DNA from: Daucus carota subsp. sativus
Taxonomy: Eukaryota > Streptophyta > Magnoliopsida > Apiales > Apiaceae
Reading direction: 5' to 3'
Assembly (NCBI RefSeq): GCF_001625215.2
Contig: NC_030382.2
Location: forward strand, 27,328,610 to 27,392,609
Length of the DNA: 64,000 bases
Every line of letters begins with the position of its first letter. Position 1 is the stretch's first letter. Below, piece by piece: positions 49,950-61,959 of the stretch. Both the position numbers and the translations under genes were made by a program. The notes beneath the pieces were generated by a model. It was given only the letters and a program-made list of their open reading frames with translations, did not search any database and was not told the origin of the DNA.

Positions 49950-50834
49950 GATGGTTACAATGCCTCCTTTACTGTAATAAACAGGTAGAAGTTGCAAGCA
50001 AGCAGCCCATCCTATGGCTTCCCTAGCACTTCTAAAGACTAAAATTTGGGACAATGGAAATAAAATTGTAGAGTAAATTAGGAAACCATGATTCATATGC
50101 AAGACCTCTCTGGTCTTTAAATAAAAAAATCATAAAATATGTGACCGCAGTTAATACAATTCAAATTGATATTTCCAATACTGTTTGTTATACTTGATTT
50201 TTATTTTTATTCATAACTCGTTCTTGGTGGAGTTAAAATCAGAGATAAGCGAGCGGAATTTGGAAAGTGAATATTATATTTATAAATAACAAGTTAAAAC
50301 AAAAAAATGAAGAACATCCGTATATTTTAAAGGAGTCTGAGAGCGGAAACTTTAAATTTGCTCCGGCAACATATCTATCTCTGGAGTCTAGAACCCAAAA
50401 AATGGTTGATAATAAGTTGAAATTTGTATGGTGTTTGTTGTTTATGGTTAGCAGCAACAAGGAAGGAAGTAGTAATAATTATGGTTGTACATTCTTGATT
50501 TTGAAGCATCTAATTTGGTGAGATTTCAATCATATTTTATTCCATTCTTAGTCCATACTCCTTCTAAATTAATTGCTGTCAATGCAATACTCATCTCTTA
50601 CATTTTCACTATAAATCACACACATACCCTTTGCCCTTTCATTTCAATAAGCTCTGTTATTAGTTCTTGTCTCTCATCTTTTGCATTGGTCTGTGTCTTT
50701 TAATATTAAATTTCTCATCTTTTGTTGTTTGCTATTGTTGCTTTGATTTATGTGGGATTGTTTTGATTTTCTTTTTCTTGTCATCTAATTGGTTTGTCTT
50801 GTGATTGCTAGCTTGCTATACAGTCATCTCATCA
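49950..50834. other. Spacer and 5' region of the UXS gene
   Basis: No coding feature is supported. Pyrimidine-rich sequence with CTCTGTTATTAG and CTTTTGC at about 50590-50800 is the probable promoter and leader of the downstream gene, possibly with a 5' UTR intron. Confidence 0.45.
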
Positions 50835-53800
50835 ATGCCTTCCAATAATGCTTCCAATGGTAGTCCGCATACTACTAAACCAGCTCCAACTCCATCACCT
50901 CTTCGTGCCTCGAAATTTTTTCAGGTATATATATGCTTCTTAGGAAGTCATTTTTTCATATCATCATCACCCCTTTTGTTTCGGTGTGCTTGTTATCTGG
51001 ATGAAATGCAATACTTTGTTTATTGGGTTGATTTTCATGTTGAATAAACCAGAACTTGCTTGCTTAGATTAGGAAATCAGGGCCATCTTTTTTCCACTAT
51101 CTCTTTAGATATGATCCATAAGCTTACCTACATTTCGAGACTATTAAATTTACCTTAGCGTTACATCCTATGTCATTCTTCTTATTGCTTTTAAATTAAC
51201 AGATAAAAAGTCTTGCGTGAAGCTGCTAAACTTACCAAATGAGTGCAAGTCAAATCGTATTGTTTTATGGAACTGCAATCGTTCCACTTTTCATTTACTA
51301 ATTCTGTCAAGTCTCAATAGAAAAAGCTTGGTTCTTTGGCCAAACATAGCTTAAAATGAGTCTAATCGGCAATTAGTTAAAAGAAAAATTTGTCCACTTT
51401 CCACACTAAGCATATTTTTTGTCTGCGATGTGATGTTTGATAAATCACATGATAGAATTTTCTAGTTGTAGTTACGGTGTTGTAAAAAACGGGAATCGGA
51501 CTTAATTGGTGGAGACACGGAACAAGGATTAACCAGAGATTAATCGGAGATTTAATCAATTTGGTGAGCTACGGAACATGGATTAATTGCGATTAATCAC
51601 CGACTTTTAGAACTTGTAGACAATAACATGTAATTTTGCACCCTAGCAGACAATTTACTACCCGCTTAATGTGTTCCTCCCTTTTTATATTTTTATTGTA
51701 AATGGCTGGCCATAATGCTGCAAATTTTTGTTTTTTTTAATATTCATATAGATGTTTTAAATATTAAATATTATTAATGCAGTCCAACATGAGAATTCTT
51801 GTTACTGGAGGGGCAGGGTTCATTGGTTCTCACTTGGTGGATAAGTTGATGGAAAATGAAAAGAATGAGGTTAGAAACCATAGAACTTGTGTAAAATGCA
51901 TATATCTTCAGAATATCTAATGTTCCAGTGATCCACAAGCAGATATATTTGTCTTAACAGTAGTCTTGCAATTTTTCCTGATACAGGTAATTGTTGTGGA
52001 CAATTATTTCACTGGCTCAAAGGACAATCTCAGAAAATGGATTGGTCATCCGAGATTTGAGCTTATTCGTCATGGTAATATATCAATTTTCATTCTCCTA
52101 TTATGTGTTGGCCATCCAGATTTCTATCTGTCTAGAGGAAATGCCTCCAAAATATGGCTGCAATTGCACAGTCATTCTTCACTGTGAAATAGCCAAATAT
52201 ACTGCAAAGGACCAAGTATGGATATGGCTGTAGGCATATATTTTCAATTCTAAATAGTTAAAAAATCAGAGTATTTCAAACCATGATGCTGATGTATATA
52301 AGAAAACTAGTTGACATCAGATCAAGCTTTCTCTCAACGTCTGCCGATGTATATAGTGAAATGTATGTTTATGTTTCATTTTTTTGGAAGACTTTTTGTG
52401 TTTTGACCTCTGGAGCAGTAAATGTTGAAGATAAACATCTTTGTTGTATATAGATCCCATAAATTGACCAAATTATATGGACTGAACATGATGAAAAGCA
52501 TATATTGTTATAATAGAACAGGCAGTGCGGAACTTAGAAACTTCTCAAAATCGTTATTATGGATTTCAAAATTCTACATTTGGGGTTATATTCCTCTTCA
52601 TTTTATTTCAAATTCTCAAAATCACTGATTCTTGTGCTGTTAGTTGTGATTAAACATTGGTTATCACGTTATAGTCTTCACTCTTCACTAAGGTCTTATG
52701 AGGTTCCCTTTCTTCTATTAAGTTCAATGATGGGTATCAGAAGCTTTGCTAAAGATTTACTCGATGCAACTTTACATTATGCAGATGTCACAGAAACGCT
52801 GTTGGTTGAGGTTGATCAGATTTACCACCTTGCCTGCCCGGCTTCTCCAGTATTCTATAAGCACAATCCTGTGAAGGTTTTAGTTTAATATTAACCGAAG
52901 CTTTTACTGTTTGTACCCTTTTTTGTTGTTAATAAAATATAAACAATGGTTGCTATGCTCAATGCTTTACAACAGCTGTAACTCTACAAATTCTTTTTCT
53001 TCAAACAAGAAATTTATGCATACCCCTCGACTCATTTGAACTGTGACTGCATTGAGTTCACACTTGAAAATTGCTTTCTGATAGACAATAAAGACAAATG
53101 TGATGGGCACACTGAACATGCTGGGTCTTGCCAAGAGAGTTGGAGCAAGGTTATAAATTTTGTGCTTACACAAACATAGACTGACCTCTATAGAGCTGTA
53201 TGCATGTATTATTTAGTTTATAACATTGTGTATACTGTACAGAATCTTGCTTACTTCAACATCAGAGGTTTATGGCGACCCTCTTGTGCATCCCCAGCCT
53301 GAAAGCTACTGGGGAAATGTTAACCCGATAGGTAACCCTAATAAACTCTTGGGTGGCATACTGATAAAAACAGTTTCTTGCATATGCTCTTTGACAGTAC
53401 ATACTCATGTTAAAGAAAGAACTTGTTATCTGAACACCTATTATTGATTAAGTTATAAAAAAATATAAGAATTTTAGGTATTTATCTGAACTTTGCATGT
53501 TATTATGGAAAAATGCAGTTCTGTAAGAAGTAGTCCTACTCAGGCGAGAAACATTAAGAAAGGCACTGGGATCAGAGTTGTCCATTAGTAATTAAATTCG
53601 TCTTACTGATTATGAAGAAACTAGGAAAGTTATTTAAATGAAATTTGCCCCTATTTCTTGTGGCCCCTTCTGTTTCATATCGCCCTCCTTTTGTTACGCC
53701 TAGCTTCCCACGGCACTATGCCCAGCAGTCTGATGCATGTGGAACATGAACTTATCCCTTGCTTCGTTTAACCTCCGCACTTTCTTATTCTTGGAAAAAT

Positions 53801-55866
53801 GCATGTATAGAATAGAAATTTACCTTTTTGATACAGAACTACTTGTAAATTAAGAGCACAGCGTCTTAACGAAAATATATCCTGCTTAATTTAGGTGTTC
53901 GGAGCTGCTATGACGAAGGGAAGCGTGTGGCTGAGACTTTAATGTTTGATTATCATAGGCAACATGGCATAGGTGATGTTTTTATTTCATAATATCAGGT
54001 TTATGCATAATTACTGCACTGAATCTGCTGCAGTCTTATCTTTGTAATCTCTGTCTTACAGAGATACGAATTGCTAGAATCTTTAACACATATGGTCCCC
54101 GAATGAATATTGATGATGGGCGTGTGGTCAGTAATTTTATTGCTCAAGCACTCCGGTGAGTCCTGTGTAAAGTTTCACGGCTTTGCAATTGTACATTTGT
54201 ATTTATGTGTAAGTTGCAAATCTACACTCGTAAGGAAAAAACGATTTGCAGATTTACATTTGTAAGGAATAAAGTGTCCTGTGCAGTTATTAGAAAAAGT
54301 ATTTGATATAATAGACTGTACCTTAACTGACAAATAACTATGCTCGCCTCCTCACATGCTTCGTCTAAAATGAGTATTTTTTAGATGTTTAGTATAATTA
54401 ACAGAATCCAACTTATGAGCCAAAAAGAAAATTGTTAACATATTGTACGCAGAGTTTTATTCCATAAAACATGCATGTCGCAAGATTGCTTTTCCAGAAC
54501 AAAGGTCCCTGTGATTTAGCTAGGGATGGCAAAATGGTCGGATTGGACCGGGTTTTTCAATATCTTGATCCAAATCCAATTTTTTTTTACAACATCCGGA
54601 TCCGAAAAAAACCTGAAAATTGAGACCTGGATCCAATCCGAAGAATTTTGGATTGGATCGGGTTTAATAATATCTGTTCAGCTTCACTAATCCTAACCAC
54701 CCATTCTTGAATGAATATTAAGAGAGAACATAGTTCAGCTTCACTAATTTGTACAAATATCTACAGACTGCTAGCAACAACTAAATTTAGGTGGTTGTAG
54801 GAAAATAAAGCTGAATGACTAAATTGTAATAGATATGACATATATTGGATCATCAGTTGGTAAATCCCACGGAGGAGATAGTGAAGGTTAATTCAATTTT
54901 TTTTTTTTTACTTTATTTGGATAATTGGTTTAGAATACTATGTAATCATACTGTAATTTCTTTTCTACAATACCAGTGATGAACCATTGACAGTCCAGGC
55001 CCCTGGGACACAGACACGGAGTTTCTGTTATGTCTCTGATATGGTATGTTGTTTTAAACTATTTCATTTAAATAAGTGCTTTTGGTTCTCTGTATTCTCC
55101 TCCTCTGCGGTCGTGCCAAACATTAATGTCTGTGTGTGTTCAAGGTTGATGGCCTCATGCGGCTCATGGAAGGGAAACACACTGGGCCTATCAACATCGG
55201 AAACCCAGGTATTCATAATGTTATACAGCTGGGGACTAAAGATTGTCATGACAGAGCATCTTTTGATATCTGAATTACTTTTATACATATAGGCGAATTC
55301 ACAATGCTTGAACTTGCTGAGACAGTGAAAGAGGTCAGTGCATCGCCAACATCTCTTTTATCCCTGATTCTCATCTACTAAAGTTTACCAACTATTTTGG
55401 GTGAACATGTCAATATGTCTGAGAAATAGCAAATCACCTCCTCAAATTTTAGGACGCTTTTTTTTTTTCCTTACTAAATGATATACTTGAAAGCAATTTA
55501 TAGCCATAATCATAGCTTTTCGTCTTTTGGAGCATGTCAACATAGGCTCTGAAAGCGAGCTTGTTTTTTATCCAATATTTTGACACTTGTTAGGATAAAT
55601 TCAGTGCTGAGAGCGTAAGTATCCAATTCTGTTGCATAATAATAGTAAATGTTGCCGACATCTAATACAATTTATACTGGCAGATTGTAAATCCCAAGGT
55701 GGAAATAAAAATGGTGGAAAACACTCCGGATGATCCGCGGCAGAGGAAACCAATTATATCACAGGCGAATGAATCCCTGGGATGGGAGCCAAAAGTTAAG
55801 CTACGAGATGGACTTCCCCATATGGTGGAGGATTTTCGTCAGAGGCTTGGACTTCCTAAGAACTGA
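50835..55866 (+). CDS. UXS: UDP-glucuronate decarboxylase (UDP-xylose synthase), cytosolic type
   Basis: Twelve exons: 50835-50924, 51783-51869, 51987-52074, 52785-52876, 53085-53149, 53243-53331, 53895-53972, 54062-54155, 54977-55043, 55145-55208, 55293-55333 and 55684-55866. All have GT..AG borders and keep frame, giving 345 residues (family about 341-345). It converts UDP-glucuronate to UDP-xylose with bound NAD, supplying xylan, xyloglucan and glycoprotein synthesis. Visible are the Rossmann motif [10 protein letters not shown] (39-48), the UXS signature TSEVYGDP, the catalytic YxxxK (Tyr176, Lys180 in CYDEGK), [12 protein letters not shown] and [10 protein letters not shown]. There is no N-terminal membrane helix, so it is the soluble UXS3/5/6 type and not the Golgi type. 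AATAAA near 55989 may be the poly(A) signal. Confidence 0.95.
51472..51622. mobile_element. Short MITE in UXS intron 1, related to the element at 9138
   Basis: The left end GGTGTTGTAAAAAACGGGAAT and the right end CACCGACTTTTAGAAC are near inverted, and the body has GGATTAA..GATTAATCGGAG phrases also seen at 9229-9260. TTGTAG occurs on both sides. The ends match the CAGTGTTCTA-type termini of the larger hAT-like element. Confidence 0.5.
54528..54690. repeat. GGATCCGA-rich repeat fragment in UXS intron 8
   Basis: TAGGGATGGCAAAATGGTCGG begins a stretch with GGATTGGATCGGG and ATCCGGATCCGAAAA motifs, the same style of hAT-like repeat as at 41185 and 45595. No right terminus is evident. Confidence 0.5.
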
Positions 55867-56608
55867 AACAATACTGATGGCACTAGTTGCCAACCATTTA
55901 CTTTTTATAAGTGAGGATTCTTTGAGAGGCTTCATTACTGTTTTGATATCTACCAGATCTCCTTGTTTTGTACTTTGTTGGTTCTGAAAATAAAAGTTTG
56001 TTCCATTTCCTGTGGTTCTTAGAACTTCCAACTTAAATGTGTTATGAATTTTGTATCTGATATTCATTTCATTTTTGCTCGGACTTAATAGTTAGAAATT
56101 GAGCACGGTTGGTTAAGATTTTATCATCTATCGTCCTAGATTCTGGGTTCGACCCTCGACCCTCGCACATCTATCGTCCCAGATTCTGGGTTCGACCCTC
56201 GCTCATCTATCGTCCCAGGTTCCCCCTCGCAGATTCTGGGATCGATTCTGGGTTCGACCCTCGCTCATCTATCGTCCCAGGTTCCCCCTCGCAGATTCTG
56301 GGATCGACCCTCGATCACCACTAAAATAGATAGAAACTTATTTGATAGATAACTTTTACACCGCAAACTAAATCCTTCAAAGGCCTAAAGGGAGGTAAAG
56401 ACAAAGACAAATAAACTAACCCGTCACGGTTTATTGAAACATGACATAGTAAACAAGCATATTATAGAGCTAATGAAAATCAAGCAACCACTTGACTTGG
56501 AGTTTCCATTTGACTGTACAAAAACATAAATAAATCCCGACTAAATTCCTCCAACAAAACTGCATGCACCTCTTGCACAGCTAAGAACCAGCACATTGCA
56601 TCCACAGC
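55867..56608. other. Spacer between UXS and the PPR gene (convergent 3' ends)
   Basis: Holds the 3' UTRs of the two convergent genes, and the tandem repeat at 56107-56325. Confidence 0.6.
56107..56325 (+). repeat. 62-bp tandem repeat built from a tRNA/SINE B-box-like unit
   Basis: It opens with GGTTGGTTAAGA (A-box-like). It then contains repeated CATCTATCGTCCCAG, ATTCTGGGTTCGACCCTCG and TTCCCCCTCGCAG blocks. The clearest full units start at 56201 and 56263 (62 bp apart), with shorter partial units before. GGTTCGACCC is B-box-like, so a SINE may have been amplified in tandem. Confidence 0.75.
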
Positions 56609-59179
56609 CTAGAGCAAATGCATACGCTCTACGTAAGACTGTAGTAACCATCTATTAAGTGTCTCACCACATCCTACAAAACATCCAGAGTTGCCATTCT
56701 CGGTATAGAAAGGAAACTGGAACATGTTTAGCAACTCCTGCACTGACTGCCTCACCAAAGAAGATCCGGTGACCCTGCTCCTCCGGCCCCACCCTGTCAC
56801 TATATCAATGCGGCCTGGGCAGATTCCAGACACAAGCATCTGCCTCCGGAACCATGCAAGTGTTCTTGATAGTGCAGTCACAGCAGTACCATCAGACATG
56901 ACATGTAGGTTTATCAGCCAATAAGATGAGCTTTTCTCTCTTACAGCATCTGGATAGACATTCTTATGCGCAGCCACCTCCCAAACAGATCCGGCCTCTT
57001 CCTTCAGCCCTGACTTGTGCAGAAAATCAACCACTGCATCAACAAGTCCCCTCTTACTCTCCCTGTCCTCACTGTGCATCAACTCCAAGAAGCTGCTCAT
57101 GTGATCCTTCACATTCTGCCCATCGGGCCCAGCTGCTGGCATAGACATAAGGAATGTATGAGCAGGGTGGCCCGTGACAGCCATTAGCTTACCACAAAAT
57201 GTCATGTCAAAAGCTGTTTGCGCTTCAGTACAACAGCTAATGAGCAATGTGTACGTCTGCAAAGAAGGATTAAGACCTAAGTTGAGCATGCTCTGCAGTA
57301 AGTTATGCGCATCCGAGAGCCGGTGCACCCTAAGGAAAGCACTGAGCAGAGAATTGCATGTTGGCACATTAGGACGCAAACCCGCATTAAGCATGGCACA
57401 ATACCATTCCCAGGCCTTTCCAGCATTTCCAACTTTACCCCACAGATCTACTAAAAGGCCGTACACAGGTTCATCAGGAACCCAGTTCTTCCTTTTCATC
57501 TCAGCAAAAACTGCTTCTGCTTCTTCAAGATAGCCACAATGACCATATACCTCCATAATTATGCTATAAGTTACTTTGTCTGGCTCAAATCCAGCATTCT
57601 GCATGTCACGGTATAGCTGTAATGAAGTTTGATAATTCCTTGCCTTGGCATGCAACGCAATCATAATATTGAAAGTCACCAAGTTAGGCACACACCCTTG
57701 ACTAACCATCTCACAAAAAAGCTTGTCCGCAGCAGTCAAATGGCCAGCTTTGCCAAGACAATTAATGATAACACTGTACGTGAAGGTGTCAGGACTAAGT
57801 CCAGCCTCTTGCATTCTCTGATACATGTCCATTGCAACATCAAGGTACCCAGATTTTGCATGGATGTCGATCAATGTACAGTAGGTTACACGGTCAGGGT
57901 TACATCCTGCTTCTTGCATCCTATTGAAAACATTGAAAGCTTCATTTAAATAGTTTGCACGGCCATAACTATGAATGAGACGGTTATATGTCACAACATT
58001 TGGTTTTAATCCATCCCTAACCATCTGGTCGAGCAATTTGTTTATAGCCCCGAACTGTCTGGCACGGCCTAAAATGCCTACCATGGTGGTATAAGTATGC
58101 TCGTCATGCTTAAATCCCGGTCTTCTTTTCAACCAATAGAAAAAGCCAAGAGCTGATGAATAATCTTGCATCTTTTTAAGAACTTGGTTAGCTTGATATG
58201 GATCCATCGAGCAGTTTAATTTGCCTAAAGCCACCTCAGTTGCAGGAGTCCAGTTTAGCTGTCGCAATATTTGAGAAACACTTTCCACCACATTCCCAGA
58301 CCTTGTGAACTGCCTAGCAATCGAAGAAACAGCTGATGATTGTTTGGCCAACTTTGGGCGCCTATTAAGTTCTTCACTGACATCTCCCACAAACTTTCCT
58401 TCTGCAGGCATTACATTTGAAACAAACCGACTAGAATTGGCTTTCATTTGCTGAGGCATAGTCCGCCTCTTCTCATGAAAGTTTGATTGCCTTTCACTCT
58501 CTGCCGGATGTGTTGTCTTCTTTGCAAAACTATTGTTGACACTGCTCACTGAACCGACATTTTGAGCACTACCTTTTCCTTCATGAACTTTGCTCTTGGA
58601 ATTTGCTCCTGGTTCTGTCCCAGAAGAAGACTTACCCTCAATCTTTTCTCTGCCCAATGCTTTGACATTTGAGGCTTTGATAGTGGAAAGGGGCCTTACT
58701 CGTTCAACAACATTATTCTGTTGCGAGCTAAGAATTCCACTGCCATCTGATGTAGGAATTTTATAGCTCACAATATCAGACAGGAAACTGACTGCAGCAA
58801 TACCCGCCTTGACAAACTGATCGGACATAGGTGGTGAAGGATGCATTGTATCATTTTGAACACAATCAGCGCCACTAGCATAAGTGACTGTACCTATTCT
58901 TCCCAAATTGCTGGGAGTCGATATGACTTGTGGAGAAGAAGCAGGAGAGCTTACACCATCGCCTGAGATGAGAGAACTCACTTTTATCGAACTTTTTGAT
59001 GATAAGGCGGATGGTGCTTGTGGATCTCGAACTGCAGTTTTTGTATTCTGCTTTCTTGAAATGCAAGTTTCATCTTCTGCACATGTACATGAATTTCCAT
59101 CACCTGCATTACATCGTGATCCATTGAGGAAAAACCTAGCTGACTGGGAGAGAGTACCCAACTGCTTAGTGCGCAACAT
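56609..59179 (-). CDS. PPR-SMR protein, probable mitochondrial or plastid RNA-binding factor
   Basis: One uninterrupted reading frame of 856 residues. The N-terminus (MLRTKQLGTLSQSARFFLNGSR) is rich in Arg/Ser without acids, as in an organelle presequence. Residues about 50-325 are low-complexity Ser-rich linker. Eight contiguous 35-residue P-type PPR motifs run from 360 to 639, with a degenerate one before (326-359) and a partial one after. The SMR domain follows: INLHVMS at 756 (from LDLHGxS) and TGWGRRSRVTG at 794. The ending GNSGCFVGCGETL..YVERMHLL matches the Arabidopsis At1g18900/At1g74750 group as I recall it. PPR arrays bind single-stranded organelle RNA; SMR domains can be nucleolytic. 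The RNA target is unknown. Confidence 0.93.
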   Translation of the reverse strand: MLRTKQLGTLSQSARFFLNGSRCNAGDGNSCTCAEDETCISRKQNTKTAVRDPQAPSALSSKSSIKVSSLISGDGVSSPASSPQVISTPSNLGRIGTVTYASGADCVQNDTMHPSPPMSDQFVKAGIAAVSFLSDIVSYKIPTSDGSGILSSQQNNVVERVRPLSTIKASNVKALGREKIEGKSSSGTEPGANSKSKVHEGKGSAQNVGSVSSVNNSFAKKTTHPAESERQSNFHEKRRTMPQQMKANSSRFVSNVMPAEGKFVGDVSEELNRRPKLAKQSSAVSSIARQFTRSGNVVESVSQILRQLNWTPATEVALGKLNCSMDPYQANQVLKKMQDYSSALGFFYWLKRRPGFKHDEHTYTTMVGILGRARQFGAINKLLDQMVRDGLKPNVVTYNRLIHSYGRANYLNEAFNVFNRMQEAGCNPDRVTYCTLIDIHAKSGYLDVAMDMYQRMQEAGLSPDTFTYSVIINCLGKAGHLTAADKLFCEMVSQGCVPNLVTFNIMIALHAKARNYQTSLQLYRDMQNAGFEPDKVTYSIIMEVYGHCGYLEEAEAVFAEMKRKNWVPDEPVYGLLVDLWGKVGNAGKAWEWYCAMLNAGLRPNVPTCNSLLSAFLRVHRLSDAHNLLQSMLNLGLNPSLQTYTLLISCCTEAQTAFDMTFCGKLMAVTGHPAHTFLMSMPAAGPDGQNVKDHMSSFLELMHSEDRESKRGLVDAVVDFLHKSGLKEEAGSVWEVAAHKNVYPDAVREKSSSYWLINLHVMSDGTAVTALSRTLAWFRRQMLVSGICPGRIDIVTGWGRRSRVTGSSLVRQSVQELLNMFQFPFYTENGNSGCFVGCGETLNRWLLQSYVERMHLL

Positions 59180-59181
59180 AT

Positions 59182-60340
59182 CTGTACATTAAAAAAAGCA
59201 CACTTCAAATTTCCACAAGGCACCCCCACAAATTTCAAAAGTTGTTTAAAAGCAAGTCACATCATGATGCATCTCTAATTCTCTATGGATTTAACAAAAC
59301 TCTGGAGTATTGTACACCTGTGACCTGTGATACTACCTCTAATCTCGATAATACTTGATTACATGGATAAAAATAACAAAGTAGATGGATATAAACAAGT
59401 CAGTCACCCGGACTAACTCTAAAAAGTCAGCACGTAGTCTTCTGACATACATATAAATTACATCTGAAGGAATAACAAAGTATATAGGTAAAGATATGTT
59501 CAATTACAAAAAAATTGAAAAAAATATAGTCATACCCTCTGGATAAGAACATTCAGACTACGCATTAACTGCTGCTTATAGCAAAACGATGAAACAAAAA
59601 CTAACATTCACACAACGCATCATCACCACGTAGTCATACCAACTGGATAAGAACACCATCCCTGCAATAAAAGCACCAAAGCTTGCACCTTTCGAACCAA
59701 GACAACACGGTAAAATTTCAAGTGAGTTTCAGCATCCACAACTCAGGAAAACAACATCATTTTTCTTTTTCACACATTTAAAACACAACACGTCACTCTG
59801 TACACAAACCCACAAATAAGAACATCATTCCCCCAATAAGACAACCAAAGCTTACAGCAAAGACAATGAATATCTCAGTAATTCCTAGCTTGCAAAACCC
59901 AAAATAAATACATCACATTCATATACAAATATCACAAAAACCATAACACCAGCACCCCCTTGAACAATCAAAAAAGTCCCAGAGTCAAAAATCATCATAT
60001 ATATCATAAAAATGTAACCTTTACGGATTTAACCAAGCAGTCTGAGTAAAGCTCAAAACTTTACCACAAAACAAGAAAATAAAACAAATGCCCACTTCAT
60101 AAATGATCAAAACAAGCCCAATAAACACACAAAGAACAACCCATTCAGCAAAATAGAGCTACTTGATCAGCTGAAAAGAAAAATCAAAGAAAGCTTAAAA
60201 GAATGAAAATCTTACCAGAAATGCTAAAAGGGTATGAAGCCTTGCAAGAAATTAACAGAGAGAGAAAATCAAAAATAGGGTTAAGAAGAGAGGCGGCTCT
60301 TCTCTCTCTGGTGTTAACAAAACATGACTAGTTTCCAAGT
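59182..60340 (-). other. 5' UTR intron and leader exon of the PPR-SMR gene
   Basis: On the minus strand TGTACAG is an acceptor two bases before the start codon (exon begins at 59181), and a GTAAG donor lies at 60215. That makes an intron of about 1.03 kb in the leader, with a first exon from about 60340 to 60216 rich in CTCTCTCT. Inferred from splice consensus only. Confidence 0.55.
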
Positions 60341-60504
60341 AAATTGGGGCTGGAGGAGACACAAAGCTTTGATTTTATACTATTACTATTTTTTTCTGTT
60401 TTTTATTTTTACTTTTAATAAAGTTTGAAACTTTCTTTTTATTTTAGGTCTGGATTCTCTGCTAATTTTTGGGTACACGTGTTCACCTTTTGTATCTGAC
60501 AATA

Positions 60505-60561
60505 ACAATACACGGCGAATTGCTCAAAAAAAAAAAAAAAAAAAAAACAATACACGGCGAA
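60505..60561 (+). mobile_element. Minimal poly(A) retroinsertion with 15-bp target duplication
   Basis: ACAATACACGGCGAA occurs at 60505-60519 and again at 60547-60561, separated only by TTGCTC and about 21 A. This is the footprint of target-primed reverse transcription (LINE machinery) that copied little more than the poly(A) tail. The source element cannot be identified from six bases. Confidence 0.75.
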
Positions 60562-61959
60562 GCTTCGTCGTATAATTGTTTCGATTACAGAAATTATCAT
60601 TGTTTTTTTTCGAAACTAAGAAATTAGAAATAGATATTGTTACAGCCATGTTTATTTTCCAAATTAATAGCATTTGATTACAATAATAATTACCGGGTCT
60701 AATATTTATCCACTGACGTGTTTTTACCTGTCAAGAGATTATTATTTCAGCGTCTATGTTTCGATATTGTCCGTATATGTAATATTGTACTTACACAATT
60801 ATCTATAAAATTAAGAATTTTTTTTAAAATCAAATTATAAATTTCATTTTTTATTTAAATACTGTTGAACTATATATGTAATCCCCTATGCAACTCTAGT
60901 ACATGAAAATCATTCGTGTTCTACAAATACTACAACATCAGTTATCAGTTGCAATTTCGATCGTATTTTTAAAAATGAATTTGAAAACTATGTATTTTTA
61001 CAAAATTTTAAAAATAAGTTTAAATTTATATTTTTTCAATTTGTCCAAATTTAATAATGAGTTTTAAATTTCTTTTATAATATGGGTTTAGAATATAAAT
61101 ACATGGCTCTACTGAATTGTTTATAACAATAAATCTTCTTAATTAATTCAAGTAAAATATAAATCAATTAAATGCACGTAAAGAAAATATTGATTTTAAT
61201 TTGTTTTTTCTAGTCAAAGTGATTTTAGTTTTAATTGACCGATAACTTTTTACATATTTCGTTCAAGAAGAAAAGTGCTTTCGTTCATTTAATAAAAAAT
61301 TTATTCGCCCTACATATGTATACTAGTATTTATGCATGTGTTGCTTGACTTTATAATATCAAAAGAAATTCAATTGACAAAGGAAATTAGATATGTTTTT
61401 CTTCTATATTCCTTAAGTAGCATGATAATATAGATAATGAACATCATTACAAAACATTCAACGAAAAACATATGATTAGGTTAATAATTCATCGCTAAAC
61501 AATTACAAAAATATCATAATCCAAATATAAAGTTGTTTCAGACTGTCAATCTTTAGTAATCGTTGATGATTCGTCGTTAAGATCCGATAATCCTTGTAGA
61601 TGAAAGGTCGATGATTTTGCATGCATGTCTTGAGTCCCATTAACAACATTAGTTCCATTAACTCCATTAACTACATCAAAACATGTAATATGCGTCACAG
61701 ATTAGTCTAGTTAACCCATCCATAGAATCAGGTATATCTAGACAGTCGATCATTAAAAGTCCAATAAATATATGCTAATGGCTGCCTCTAAAAAAATTGA
61801 GATGAAACCTGATACCTGTGAGTATACATGATACTTTTATGTTTTGACTTTTGACTTCTTATAGTATATAGTTTGATTATTTAAGGACTAAGTGTAATTC
61901 ATGTCTTCACTCTAAAGAACTTCCCTGAAACCAATTACAGTTAGTTGTACATGAAAAAA
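60562..61959. other. AT-rich intergenic, no gene seen
   Basis: No open frame or family recognised on either strand. Confidence 0.55.

Noticed and set aside
56724..59192. Several plus-strand frames of 60-119 codons
   Set aside because: Antisense shadows of the PPR-SMR gene.
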